A stretch of 64,000 nucleotides of DNA. It comes from Acinetobacter sp. NIPH 298 (lineage in GTDB: Bacteria > Pseudomonadota > Gammaproteobacteria > Pseudomonadales > Moraxellaceae). Position numbers and translations under genes: made by a program. The stretch lies in NCBI RefSeq assembly GCF_000369505.1, contig NZ_KB850055.1, forward strand, positions 2,041,513 through 2,105,512, read 5' to 3'. This document shows, piece after piece, positions 18,842 to 28,364 of this stretch. Every line of letters starts with the position of its first letter. Within the stretch, counting starts at the first letter, position 1. The notes beneath the pieces were generated by a model. The model was not told the origin of the DNA. It worked only from the letters and a program-made list of their open reading frames with translations, and did no database searches.

Positions 18842-18993
18842 TGCCTCAGCTTTTTCTACCGCAATAGCAGTATTTTCCCAAAAACCATAAATACAAAAAA
18901 AGCCTAAACAGAAGCCCTCATTTACTCAACCGCACTTGTAAAACAGCTCAATGCTTTATTAAATGAGTAGATAATAAAGATAATTTGAAAAAT

Positions 18994-20778
18994 ATGGATA
19001 TTATAAAAACGCTGAGTAAAGTCACAGTCTTTGCAGAGTTGGATGCTGACCCACTAAACACCATCGCCAGCTATGCTCATATTCTGCATTTACAAACAGG
19101 ACAAATGCTTTATCAGCTCAATGACAGTGCCGATCATGTTTATATTATTGCCTATGGTCGCGTTAAACTCACTACCGCTTCAGGTTTATCAACCTATTTG
19201 GGCCGTCATGACATCGTGGGGGAAATGGGTACCATTTCCAAACAGCCTCATCACGGCACAGTTCATGCTATCCGAGATACCACCCTATTCGCAATTCCGC
19301 AGCAGCCATTTTTAGACTTCATTCACCAATATCCAAACGTTTTACTGGCCTTGTCTCGGCTGATCATCGCACGCTCGCAACCCGAACTACAGCATACCCA
19401 TGCCATGAGTCATAACCGCACGTTGTCTATTGTTCCTGTCACATCACAAATTCCCGCTATTCAACTCGCAGAACAATTGACTGAGCATTTACAACGTTGG
19501 CCACAAGTTCGCTTAGTCACAGCCGCACATGTGGATGCACTATTTGGCATTGGGTTTAGTCAAACGCCTCTCGACTACGGTGCAGATGACTTAAGATTAC
19601 GTCAATGGTTAGCGAGCTTAGAAGAAAAGCATTGTTATGTCCTTTATGCTGCACATACCCATGACGATGAGTGGGCAAAACGCTGTCTACATCAGGCAGA
19701 TCGCATCTTAATTTTAGCCGAAGCCAATCAGTCACCTGTTGAAACCCAACTTGTTGATGTATTAAATCAATATGATTGGCAAAGCCCGATTGAATTAGTG
19801 TTATTACGCTCAGAGGCTGATCCCTCCCCCCATACATTACGTTGGAAACAACTCTATCGCGCCCGTGCCCATTATTTTATTCATCCTTGGGCACAAGCGG
19901 ATATCAGCGCTGTCGCTCGGCAAATCTCCAGTCGAGGTCTAGGCTTGGTGCTGGGTGGTGGCGGTGCGCGTGGATTTGCACACATTGGTTTAATTCGCGC
20001 ATTGGAACAACTACATATCCCCATTGATATTGTGGGTGGAACCAGTATGGGCGCATTCGTTGCTGCTTTGGTTGCATGTGGTTTTGATAGTGTTGAAATG
20101 ACTCATATTGCTTATGAAACTTTCGTTGCTCGAAATTATCTAAATGACTACACCATGCCTCGAGTATCTTTGATCCGTGGACAACGATTCCATAGTCGGC
20201 TTCAAGCAATTTTTGGGCATCGGCGAATAGAAGAGTTGAAACGAACCTATTACTGCATTTCAACCAATCTGTCGACAGGTCAAGCCGTGATTCACGATCA
20301 AGGCGAACTGGCAACGTGGGTCGGCACTAGCATGAGTGTGCCCGGTGTAGCACCGCCTGTAGCTTGGCATGAGAATTTATTGTGCGATGGCGGGATTATT
20401 AATAACCTCCCGACAGACGTAATGCAAAATTTGGAAAGAGGTGCAATTATTGCCAGTAATGTCAGCTTAAACGATGATATCCGCATCCCAGGTATCGGTT
20501 TAAATGAACCCGATCAAAGTGCCCTGCTCAACTGGAACAAATTGATTAAAGATAAGCTCTTACCTGCGCCACGACTGGCTGAAATTTTAATGCGTACCGC
20601 GACACTTGCCAGTGATACCATGATTCAAGCGGCTGCGATTGAACGAGCAAATTTACATATCCGTATGCCAATTGAGGGCATCGGTATATTTGATTGGCAT
20701 AAGCTAGATGAGTTAGTAGAACGCGGTTATGAACATGCTTTGGCAACATTACTGCCTATTCGAGATACGTTGCCATAA
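18994..20778 (+). CDS. patatin-like phospholipase with cyclic nucleotide-binding domain (NTE-like)
   Basis: Predicted 594-aa esterase/lysophospholipase with a regulatory front end. Residues about 1-130 form a cyclic nucleotide-binding fold (VYIIAYGRVKL, DIVGEMGTIS). A middle Rossmann-like region (about 140-300) has no obvious catalytic motif. The patatin domain (about 305-590) has the oxyanion motif GGGGARGFAHIG, the nucleophile Ser351 in GGTSMG, and the dyad Asp465 in CDGGIINNLP. This order resembles eukaryotic neuropathy target esterase and bacterial homologues. The phosphate-cassette sequence of the cNMP fold is not canonical, so ligand binding is uncertain. ATG 18994 is used; an in-frame TTG at 18985 is the alternative. 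Confidence 0.88.
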   Translation: MDIIKTLSKVTVFAELDADPLNTIASYAHILHLQTGQMLYQLNDSADHVYIIAYGRVKLTTASGLSTYLGRHDIVGEMGTISKQPHHGTVHAIRDTTLFAIPQQPFLDFIHQYPNVLLALSRLIIARSQPELQHTHAMSHNRTLSIVPVTSQIPAIQLAEQLTEHLQRWPQVRLVTAAHVDALFGIGFSQTPLDYGADDLRLRQWLASLEEKHCYVLYAAHTHDDEWAKRCLHQADRILILAEANQSPVETQLVDVLNQYDWQSPIELVLLRSEADPSPHTLRWKQLYRARAHYFIHPWAQADISAVARQISSRGLGLVLGGGGARGFAHIGLIRALEQLHIPIDIVGGTSMGAFVAALVACGFDSVEMTHIAYETFVARNYLNDYTMPRVSLIRGQRFHSRLQAIFGHRRIEELKRTYYCISTNLSTGQAVIHDQGELATWVGTSMSVPGVAPPVAWHENLLCDGGIINNLPTDVMQNLERGAIIASNVSLNDDIRIPGIGLNEPDQSALLNWNKLIKDKLLPAPRLAEILMRTATLASDTMIQAAAIERANLHIRMPIEGIGIFDWHKLDELVERGYEHALATLLPIRDTLP

Positions 20779-20794
20779 TCCTAATACTTCATAC

Positions 20795-21976
20795 TCAATG
20801 TATTGCAGGCACATCAATCTGATAATGATCTAATAAAGCGTCTAAATATTGATAAGTTTCAGCATCCAATTGCTGCATATAAACATTGAGAATTTTTCGA
20901 CATTGTCGCTGCTTTTCTATCGGCATACGCCCAACGATATCGAAAGTCACTTCCCATTGTGAACGTAACAAAGAGGCGTAGGCGATGTGATGTAAAACCT
21001 GCTCATCAATTTGTGCAATTGCTGTTGCAACCACTTCTCTTGCTTGATCTTGCATATAGTTCACGACCACCAACATGTCAGTCCATAAATGACAATGATC
21101 TGCGGCAGCCACGATGCTTTGAATAATGTCGACTTGGCGTAATGCAGATAAATTTGCAACATAATGCTGCGCCTGAGCAGATAGGCAAGCCACAACTGGC
21201 AACATATCTTCCCAGAGTTGATCCTCCTGTGCCGCCTGAATAATGGCATTGATGACCGTTTCACCCTGCTGTACAGCTAAATCACCAAGTTCTTGTTTTA
21301 ATTCATAACCAATATGACTCATTAATGCCAAAAGTTTGGGCCAAACTAGACGTTGCGTCGGATCACAGATAATCAATAATGCCTTTTCTATACGTGCTTT
21401 CGGTAATACATGAACCAAATGATCAATACGCTCTCTAGATTCAATATAAAAAGCGATTTCTAAAAGATCACTTTCTTGCTCAACTATTTGAGCCACATCT
21501 TGCACCACCTCATCCGACAACATACTCACGAAGCGCCCCATGGTCACAAAATCACGCTTTTGCAAAAGCACTTGAGCAATCTCGATAATATGATGGGTGG
21601 TTAAGTAAACCAACAGCTCTCGTGCCAATCGCGGGTCAAGATGAACTGAGATTTCAGCAAGCGTTTCGGCGGATAATTTTTTAGCAATCCGATATAAGTT
21701 TTCAGTGGATAGATGCACGGCAATTTGTGCCACAATCAACGGATCTAAAAATCGTTTAACCATGAAAACATTTAACCCATTTGGCAACCAATTGACCCAA
21801 GTTGCCAAGTGTCGAAACCGTGCTTTTTGCTGATCTTGTAATAATTCAATGATTGCAAAGCGAAATTGTCTAAGGCTTTCTGGTGCTATGCTTTGCAAGA
21901 AGGCCAGCTGTTGTTCTGAAACACTTAAAATACGTGCAAGTTTTATAATCTCAGCATGTACAGCTAATCGCGTCAT
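20795..21976 (-). CDS. uncharacterised helical-repeat protein
   Basis: A 393-aa, almost entirely helical, cytosolic-looking protein with no signal peptide or membrane segment. The first half contains repeating units with an I-A-x-x-L pattern (VAQIAVHLSTENLYRIAKKLSAETLAEISVHLDPRL, then DEVVQDVAQIVEQ and later units) of roughly 27-30 residues. These faintly recall MgtE-N-like or HEAT-type solenoids. I do not recognise the family. ATG 21976 has an excellent ribosome binding site (GAGAGG) made from the last codons of the 73-aa gene upstream, so the two are coupled. It is convergent with the patatin gene. Confidence 0.8.
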   Translation of the reverse strand: MTRLAVHAEIIKLARILSVSEQQLAFLQSIAPESLRQFRFAIIELLQDQQKARFRHLATWVNWLPNGLNVFMVKRFLDPLIVAQIAVHLSTENLYRIAKKLSAETLAEISVHLDPRLARELLVYLTTHHIIEIAQVLLQKRDFVTMGRFVSMLSDEVVQDVAQIVEQESDLLEIAFYIESRERIDHLVHVLPKARIEKALLIICDPTQRLVWPKLLALMSHIGYELKQELGDLAVQQGETVINAIIQAAQEDQLWEDMLPVVACLSAQAQHYVANLSALRQVDIIQSIVAAADHCHLWTDMLVVVNYMQDQAREVVATAIAQIDEQVLHHIAYASLLRSQWEVTFDIVGRMPIEKQRQCRKILNVYMQQLDAETYQYLDALLDHYQIDVPAIH

Positions 21977-21981
21977 TGCAC

Positions 21982-22203
21982 TTACCTCTCTATTTTACTT
22001 TTGAGCAGGAAACGTAGAAAAAAAGGGACTTGAAATAAACGCTGATTAATTTTTCGATTTTCTTCTAACACAGTGTGCTGCAATTGCTGATTTAACCAAG
22101 TTAACTCTTGTGTGGATAAATGGGAAAACTCTTTAAGATTAATCACGGGTCGATGTATTTGCTGCGCAAGTTGCTCGAGATCTGTTTGAACTGCCTTTTC
22201 CAT
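21982..22203 (-). CDS. small uncharacterised protein paired with the helical-repeat gene
   Basis: A 73-aa product starting at ATG 22203, preceded by GTGAGG at a good distance; a GTG at 22218 would add five residues. The sequence is charged and helical (LEQLAQQIHRPVINLKEF, TQELTWLNQQLQHTVLEEN) with a C-terminal basic-hydrophobic patch (QVPFFLRFLLKSKIER) that could contact a membrane or a partner. No family is recognised. It ends 5 bases before the 393-aa gene starts and supplies its ribosome binding site, so the pair probably works together. Confidence 0.7.
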   Translation of the reverse strand: MEKAVQTDLEQLAQQIHRPVINLKEFSHLSTQELTWLNQQLQHTVLEENRKINQRLFQVPFFLRFLLKSKIER

Positions 22204-22374
22204 TGGCGATCGCCTCACATTATTGTTGTTCTATCTTTTGAGTTTATGCTCAATTTAGTTCTATTACCAATTTCACTGATTAATGGAAAATCTTGAAGCA
22301 TGTCTCAGCATTATTCTTGATTGTTATAGAACGATTCATTCTATAAAAGTTATATTTTTCACGCAAAATATGAC

Positions 22375-22380
22375 TATAAT
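22375..22380 (+). promoter_or_regulatory. probable -10 box of the ribB riboswitch transcript
   Basis: Perfect TATAAT about 10 bases before the riboswitch. The -35 region is not clear; T-rich sequence lies at the expected distance. Confidence 0.5.
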
Positions 22381-22389
22381 CAAAGCACA

Positions 22390-22562
22390 TCGCTTCAGGG
22401 CGGGGTGAAATTCCCCACCGGTGGTAAGTTAGGCTTTGATCATCAATGACCTAATCAGCCCACGAGCTGGTATCGTGAGGGTCAGTGACATATTGCCCCT
22501 TATGTACTCGCAGATTTGGTGAAATGCCAAAGCCGACGGTATAGTCCGGATGAAAGAAGACG
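22390..22562 (+). promoter_or_regulatory. FMN riboswitch (RFN element)
   Basis: Senses flavin mononucleotide and reduces ribB expression when FMN is plentiful. All conserved blocks of the RFN aptamer are visible in order: TTCAGGGCGGGGTGAAATTC, CCCACCGGTGGTAA, AGCCCACGAGC, GGTCAGTGACA (the variable arm follows), TTTGGTGAAATGCCAAAGCC and GACGGTATAGTCCGGATG near the 3' end. It lies about 95 bases upstream of the ribB start. An in-frame ATG at 22550 belongs to the aptamer, not to the coding region. Confidence 0.97.
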
Positions 22563-22568
22563 AAACCA

Positions 22569-22589
22569 CCAAAACAACTTTGGTTTTTT
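22569..22589 (+). terminator. possible riboswitch-controlled terminator
   Basis: Short stem CCAAA/TTTGG (22569-22573 and 22579-22583) followed by six T, directly after the FMN aptamer. The stem is weak on its own. A second possible pairing uses CACCAAAA with the later TTTTTTGGTG. Either could be the expression platform; control at the ribosome binding site is the alternative. Confidence 0.4.
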
Positions 22590-22657
22590 GGTGTGCGCTT
22601 ATTTTTACATCAGTCCTGAAATGTTCAACCGTAACCTATTTACGAGAGCGTTTCATT

Positions 22658-23317
22658 ATGTCTAGTTTAATCCAACCGGAACTTTTCTTTTCAGTCCTTT
22701 CCCCTGCTGAACAACGTATTCAACAAGCTTTAGATGATATCCGCCAAGGCAAACCTGTGTTGGTGATGGATGATTTTGACCGTGAAAATGAAGCGGACTT
22801 AATTGTTGCAGCCGAAACATTGACTGTCGAAACGATGGCGCAAATGATTCGTGATGGTTCAGGGATTGTTTGTCTTTGCTTAACCGAACAATTAGCCGAT
22901 CATTTGCAACTTCCACCGATGGTCGTGGACAACTCAAGCCAGTTCAAGACAGCCTTTACCGTGACGATAGAAGCAGCACAAGGTGTCAGCACTGGTGTTT
23001 CTGCGAAAGACCGTGTTACCACAGTTTTAGCAGCGACTAAAGCTGGTGCTGTTGCCAGTGATCTCAGTCGTCCCGGTCATGTTTTTCCTTTACGTGCACG
23101 TGATGGTGGTGTTTTGGCACGTCGTGGGCATACCGAAGGAACGATTGATCTAGCCCGTTTAGCTGGCTTGAAGCCTTCAGGTGTCTTGTGTGAATTAACT
23201 AATCCTGATGGTTCGATGGCTTCAGGTATTCAAGTGTTAGCTTATGCACAAACACATGACTTAACCGTGATTAGTATTGATGAACTGGTGCAATATCGCT
23301 TAAAGCATAATATTTAA
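22658..23317 (+). CDS. ribB: 3,4-dihydroxy-2-butanone-4-phosphate synthase
   Basis: Converts ribulose 5-phosphate to the four-carbon precursor of riboflavin. The 219-aa product is the monofunctional form, without a RibA GTP cyclohydrolase domain. Visible are the N-terminal acidic loop [16 protein letters not shown], which holds the metal-binding Glu residues, the middle [11 protein letters not shown] and the C-terminal [20 protein letters not shown] 22658 gives the family-like [21 protein letters not shown]; the frame is open upstream only through the riboswitch leader. Control is by the FMN riboswitch at 22390-22562. Confidence 0.95.
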   Translation: MSSLIQPELFFSVLSPAEQRIQQALDDIRQGKPVLVMDDFDRENEADLIVAAETLTVETMAQMIRDGSGIVCLCLTEQLADHLQLPPMVVDNSSQFKTAFTVTIEAAQGVSTGVSAKDRVTTVLAATKAGAVASDLSRPGHVFPLRARDGGVLARRGHTEGTIDLARLAGLKPSGVLCELTNPDGSMASGIQVLAYAQTHDLTVISIDELVQYRLKHNI

Positions 23318-23323
23318 TTAAAA

Positions 23324-23351
23324 AAATAGCCTCGAATCATCGAGGCTATTT
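23324..23351. terminator. bidirectional terminator between ribB and the HAD phosphatase gene
   Basis: Perfect 12-bp stem AAATAGCCTCGA/TCGAGGCTATTT with an ATCA loop. The minus strand has the better T-run (complement of the A-run at 23321-23326), so it mainly ends the leftward gene and probably ribB too. Confidence 0.85.
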
Positions 23352-23364
23352 ACCTATTCAATGC

Positions 23365-24039
23365 TTATGAAACTTTTCGTTCCACATTTATCTCATTTAC
23401 ACACTCAAGCAATTCATTAAATTGTGCAATCTGCGTTACTGGCTGAGCTTGGGCCAATTCTTCCACTGTCCCGTATCCATAATTTACTGCAATGGTTTCA
23501 ATCTGATTTGCACGTGCACCAATCACATCATATTGACGATCACCCACCATGATACATTGCTGAGCATTCAACTGTTCTTTCTCAAGAATATAAGCAATTA
23601 AATCTGCTTTATTGGTACGCTCACCTGTCAGCTCACTCCCATAGATCCCAGTAAAATATTGATCTAACTGGAAATGAACCAAAATTTGTTTGGCATAAAC
23701 TGTTGGCTTCGCTGTTGCAAGAAATAAGCGATATCCCTGTGCCTGTAGCTGTCGTAAAGTGACTTCTACAGTTGGATAGACTTCATTTTCAAACAAACCT
23801 GTAACCGAAAAACGCTCACGATAGGCAGCTAAGGCTTGCTCAGCCAAGTCATCATCTTGTGTGTCTAATAATTTTGCCAAAGATGTTTTCAGTGGTGGAC
23901 CAATGGTCCAATCTAAATCAACGTCATTCGCCAAAGGTTGATTGAGCTTTTCTAGCGCATAACGAATTGAACCATGAATCCCAGTTTTCGGGTCAGTCAA
24001 AGTCCCATCTAAATCAATCAGTATATTTTTGATCGTCAT
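23365..24039 (-). CDS. HAD-family hydrolase, phosphoglycolate phosphatase-like
   Basis: Predicted Mg-dependent phosphatase of 224 aa. HAD motif I is LIDLDGTLTDP (nucleophile Asp), motif II lies in LFLATAKP, motif III Lys is near TNKADLIAYIL, and motif IV is MVGDRQYDVIGA. The helical cap between motifs I and II puts it with Gph/PgmB-like subfamily C1 enzymes. The substrate cannot be read from the sequence; phosphoglycolate and sugar phosphates are typical. It is convergent with ribB and divergent from the thiD-like gene. Confidence 0.88.
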   Translation of the reverse strand: MTIKNILIDLDGTLTDPKTGIHGSIRYALEKLNQPLANDVDLDWTIGPPLKTSLAKLLDTQDDDLAEQALAAYRERFSVTGLFENEVYPTVEVTLRQLQAQGYRLFLATAKPTVYAKQILVHFQLDQYFTGIYGSELTGERTNKADLIAYILEKEQLNAQQCIMVGDRQYDVIGARANQIETIAVNYGYGTVEELAQAQPVTQIAQFNELLECVNEINVERKVS

Positions 24040-24120
24040 TCGTCCAATCTCTTAAAGCCTTACACAACGGAGTCGAGAGTTTCTCGAAACTTCCCTATAC
24101 TAACGTAAATGAAAACATAA

Positions 24121-24909
<789 letters not shown>

Positions 24910-25110
24910 CTTATCCATAAAAAATTAAGCCAAGACTTTTACAAAAATCGATACCGGGTTCAATATCTTGCATATCAGTAGCATCGTATTTTCAAAAAAT
25001 ACTAAGCATGCCCTACTATTTTAGGCATATCTAAGGCTCTATATGAAAATTTATCATCAACTTGGATAAACATATGCAAAATATTCAAGAACCTTAACTT
25101 ACTTATAAAA

Positions 25111-25129
25111 TATAATAATTATCATTTTA
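25111..25129 (+). promoter_or_regulatory. Fur-box-like operator
   Basis: TATAATAATTATCATTTTA matches the 19-base Fur consensus (GATAATGATAATCATTATC) at 14 positions by my count. It lies 18 bases before the start of a TonB-dependent siderophore receptor, where Fur control is expected. Confidence 0.65.
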
Positions 25130-25147
25130 ATTTGCACTATATCCCTC

Positions 25148-27250
25148 ATGCTGAAATACCGCCTCCTACCTAGCCTCTTACCGCTTAGCTGTGCCATGAC
25201 TGTCTTTGCAAATGATCAAGTGAACACACTGCCAACCATCACGATTCAAGCCTCAACAGCAGTCGAAAATTCTGAAAAAGAATATAAGGTCAATTCTGCA
25301 AGTTCTGCGACACGCACATCCACTTTGCTTAAAGATACGCCACAAGCTGTAACTGTGGTCAATAAAGCAGTACTTGAAGATATCCAAGCAACCCGCTTAT
25401 CCGAAGCACTTGATGTCGCGGGACTTGGACGAGCAAATAACTTTGGTGGACAAGGGCTAACCACTTTCACATCTCGAGGCTTTACTAGCGGCGAATATTA
25501 TAGAAATGGCTTTCCAATTAACCGCGGTTATCCCAATGCACCTGATAGCTCAACCATCGAGCGCGTAGAAGTTTTAAGAGGTGCTTCATCAAGCCTGTAT
25601 GGTCGTGGTGATCCAGGAGGTACTTTTAACGTGGTGAGTAAAGTACCCCTCGCCGAAAGAAAAACAGTACTCGGTTTGAGTATCGATGATGAAGGACTCT
25701 ATCGCAGTACAGTGGATACCACTGGCTCTTTGACTCCAGATAATAGTATCAGCTACCGTTTAAATTTAATGGGTGAAAATGGAGATACTTTTCGGGAACA
25801 TGTTGACTCAAAACGCTGGAACATTGCACCCGTTATTCAATGGATGCCTTCAGAGAATACCAAGGTTATTTTTGAAGCAGATTTATTACGCAACCAACAT
25901 GCTTTGGATCGTGGTTTCACTCGCTATGATGGTCAACAAAAACAATCTTCTGATCCCAAAGAATATTGGTGGGAATCTGGAAAAAATAGAAATCGGCTCT
26001 ATAACGACAATGATATGTTCCAATTACGCGTTGAACATCGTCTCAATGATGCATGGAAGTTGAATGTTGGTACGCAATATTTAGATGGAAATTTGCATGG
26101 TTATGCCGTTGAAGCAAATGGTGTAAAAGCCAATAGTCATGGTGAAATCATTACTCGAAATTATAATTGGCGAAATTTAGATTGGAATGACAAAAATATT
26201 CAAGCAAGCCTTGTCGGTGAGTTTAATCTGTTTAACCTAGAACATACGTTAGTGTCTGGAATAGAATTTGAAGATTATGACTACCGTTCCTATATTATTC
26301 GCTCCACTGCACCATTTGACTTAAATATTCATCATCCCGATCGTACTCAGCCACTACCTGAATTAGTCAACGTCACCACACATGATCATGAACAACTGCG
26401 TAGCAAAGCTTTCTATGTTCAAGATCAAATTCGTTTAACAGATCGATTCAATACTTTGATTGGTTTACGTTTTGAACATTACGAACAGGATTATACCAAT
26501 TTTATAAATCATTCTTCATGGTCAACTGATCACAATACCGTCATACCTCGTATTGGATTTACCTATGATCTAACTGATCAATTCACGCTTTATAGTAACA
26601 TCAGTAAATCATTTAAACCAAACGCAGGCGCAGATCGAAACAATCAAGGCTTTGATCCTGAAGAAGGCATTTCTTATGAAATCGGTTCAAAATATGCCCT
26701 TCTTGATCATAAACTTTCATTTGAAAATGCGATTTATTATGTCAAAAAAGAGAATGTGCTGACATTAGATCCACTGGATTCAAAAAAAAGCGTTGCCGCA
26801 GGCGAAGTCACAAGTAAAGGCTTTGATCTCAGTTTGGTCGGAAATCTCACCCCAGAATGGAAAATTATTGGAAATTATGCCTATACCGATGCTGCGGTGA
26901 GCAAAGATAATAGCTTAACCAAAGGAACACGTTTAGCTAATATTCCTAAAGATTCATTCAATCTATTAAGTATTTATGAGTTTCAATCAGACGCATTAAA
27001 TGGTTTAGGTTTAGGCTTAAACCAACGCTATGTTGCTAGCCGAAAAGGACAAACTGCAAATAACACGTACAGCATGGGAAGTTATGCGACTACGGACTTT
27101 ATTTCTTATTACAATCTGTCATCGGACATACGTTTCAGTTTTGATATTAAAAATATCTTTAATAAAAAATATGATGATAGCGCGTTTAATCGCTATGTTT
27201 ATCCAGGGCAGCCACGAACAGTCAAACTTGGGATGACCTATAGTTTTTAA
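25148..27250 (+). CDS. TonB-dependent siderophore receptor
   Basis: Outer membrane receptor of 700 aa. A signal peptide (MLKYRLLPSLLPLSCAMTVFA, then NDQ) is followed by a TonB-box-like LPTITIQAS. The plug domain includes STLLKDTPQAVTVV and ERVEVLRGASSSLYGRGDPGGTFNVVSK, a segment typical of ferric siderophore receptors of the FhuA/FpvA type. A 22-strand barrel ends in TVKLGMTYSF with the terminal aromatic residue needed for BAM recognition. The Fur-like site just upstream supports iron control. No siderophore synthesis or transport genes are adjacent, so it may serve a xenosiderophore; the ligand cannot be read from the sequence. Confidence 0.92.
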   Translation: MLKYRLLPSLLPLSCAMTVFANDQVNTLPTITIQASTAVENSEKEYKVNSASSATRTSTLLKDTPQAVTVVNKAVLEDIQATRLSEALDVAGLGRANNFGGQGLTTFTSRGFTSGEYYRNGFPINRGYPNAPDSSTIERVEVLRGASSSLYGRGDPGGTFNVVSKVPLAERKTVLGLSIDDEGLYRSTVDTTGSLTPDNSISYRLNLMGENGDTFREHVDSKRWNIAPVIQWMPSENTKVIFEADLLRNQHALDRGFTRYDGQQKQSSDPKEYWWESGKNRNRLYNDNDMFQLRVEHRLNDAWKLNVGTQYLDGNLHGYAVEANGVKANSHGEIITRNYNWRNLDWNDKNIQASLVGEFNLFNLEHTLVSGIEFEDYDYRSYIIRSTAPFDLNIHHPDRTQPLPELVNVTTHDHEQLRSKAFYVQDQIRLTDRFNTLIGLRFEHYEQDYTNFINHSSWSTDHNTVIPRIGFTYDLTDQFTLYSNISKSFKPNAGADRNNQGFDPEEGISYEIGSKYALLDHKLSFENAIYYVKKENVLTLDPLDSKKSVAAGEVTSKGFDLSLVGNLTPEWKIIGNYAYTDAAVSKDNSLTKGTRLANIPKDSFNLLSIYEFQSDALNGLGLGLNQRYVASRKGQTANNTYSMGSYATTDFISYYNLSSDIRFSFDIKNIFNKKYDDSAFNRYVYPGQPRTVKLGMTYSF

Positions 27251-27318
27251 ATACGTATATCAGTTCTTATGGAATCGATAGCAACTGATTGATACTAAGG
27301 TTTCAAACAGACTCTTAT

Positions 27319-27345
27319 AAAAAAGGCGCAATTAGCGCCTTTTTT
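27319..27345. terminator. bidirectional terminator between the receptor and the LysM gene
   Basis: Stem AAAAAAGGCGC/GCGCCTTTTTT with a 5-base loop; A-run on the left and T-run on the right, so it serves both convergent genes. Confidence 0.9.
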
Positions 27346-27359
27346 ATAGCATCCGCAAA

Positions 27360-27833
27360 TTATTGTGGAATACGTAACACCTGACCTGGGAAAATATCAT
27401 CTGCATTTTTCAACAATGGTTTATTCGCTTCAAAAATTTTATTGTACTGGTTTGGATCACCATAATACTCTTTAGAAATCTTAGACAAGTTATCGCCTGA
27501 TTTTACCGTATAGAACTTGCTTTCTGGTTCTGCTGTTTCAACCGTCATTTGATCATCAACTTGTGCAACATGATCAATATTCCCTACAGCAAGTACAATC
27601 TTTTCTTTATCCGCTTGGCTCTTTACCTGCCCTTTAATCACAGCGGTATCTGTCGCACCATTATAAGTAACTGATAGACCATCAACACCTAAACCTAAGC
27701 TTTTAATCAAACCCAATAACTTATTTGCTACTTCCTGAGCTGACGGCTCAGCTGGTGATGCTGGCGCAGCTTGTGGTTCTGCTGGCGCAGTATTTTTCTT
27801 GCCAATACCTTTAACAAAATCAAAAAGACCCAT
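27360..27833 (-). CDS. BON-LysM domain protein (Kbp/YgaU-like)
   Basis: The 157-aa product has a short N-terminal MGLFDFVKGIGKK, an Ala/Pro-rich linker (about 15-33), a BON domain (about 35-100, with TDTAVIKGQVKSQADKEK) and a C-terminal LysM domain (about 107-155, YTVKSGDNLSKISKEYYGD...IFPGQVLRIP). This is the architecture of E. coli YgaU/Kbp, a potassium-binding cytosolic protein. No signal peptide is present, so despite the LysM domain it is probably not exported. It is monocistronic between two terminators. Confidence 0.9.
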   Translation of the reverse strand: MGLFDFVKGIGKKNTAPAEPQAAPASPAEPSAQEVANKLLGLIKSLGLGVDGLSVTYNGATDTAVIKGQVKSQADKEKIVLAVGNIDHVAQVDDQMTVETAEPESKFYTVKSGDNLSKISKEYYGDPNQYNKIFEANKPLLKNADDIFPGQVLRIPQ

Positions 27834-28000
27834 TGTTATTTCCTCTGTAATTATTAATGATGCTTGGTCAAAGTTGACCTAATTTCTAGTTATACAGAAA
27901 AAAAGAATTGCTCGAGTTTCAATTTAAATAGGTCTTGTAAATATATGTATATTCTCTAAAACAACACTCAGTATATTTGGAATTTCTTATTTTCACCCAT

Positions 28001-28025
28001 AAAAAAGCCACCTTACGGTGGCTTT
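28001..28025 (-). terminator. terminator after acpP
   Basis: Stem AAAGCCACC/GGTGGCTTT with loop TTAC, followed leftward by a T-run (complement of six A at 28001-28006). Confidence 0.87.
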
Positions 28026-28041
28026 CGATCATGCAAGATGA

Positions 28042-28278
28042 TTAAGCAAGTTTTTTGCTTACATAATCAATTGCAGATTGAACTGTTGTGATTTCATTTG
28101 AATCTTCATCTGGAATGGTGATGTCAAAGTCATTTTCAAAAGACATAACAAGTTCAACCAAATCCAAAGAATCAGCACCTAAGTCATCCATGAAAGATGC
28201 TTCGTTTTTGATTTCTTCAGCACGCATACCTAATTGTTCAGCTACAGCTTGCTTGATGCGTTGTTCGATATCGCTCAC
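28042..28278 (-). CDS. acpP: acyl carrier protein
   Basis: Carries growing acyl chains on a phosphopantetheine arm in fatty acid synthesis. The 78-aa acidic product has the attachment site Ser37 in [15 protein letters not shown] use GTG 28278 because an ideal ribosome binding site (AGGAGA) lies 8 bases upstream and the product then starts [10 protein letters not shown] like its relatives; an ATG at 28293 overlaps that binding site. It follows fabG leftward across a gap of about 86 bases and ends in a terminator. Confidence 0.96.
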   Translation of the reverse strand: MSDIEQRIKQAVAEQLGMRAEEIKNEASFMDDLGADSLDLVELVMSFENDFDITIPDEDSNEITTVQSAIDYVSKKLA

Positions 28279-28364
28279 AGGAATTCTCCTCATTGCTTGT
28301 GGCGTTTTAATTTGCCACTAGTTTAATTGAATATTAAAATTTTTAAAAGTTTATACGTCGCCAC

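Noticed and set aside
22205..22214. GGCGATCGCC palindrome, resembling the cyanobacterial HIP1 repeat
   Set aside because: A single occurrence in the leader of a small gene; it fits chance and the genome is not cyanobacterial.
22550..22657. In-frame ATG extension of ribB by 36 codons
   Set aside because: The added stretch is the 3' end of the FMN aptamer and its expression platform; the family start is at 22658.
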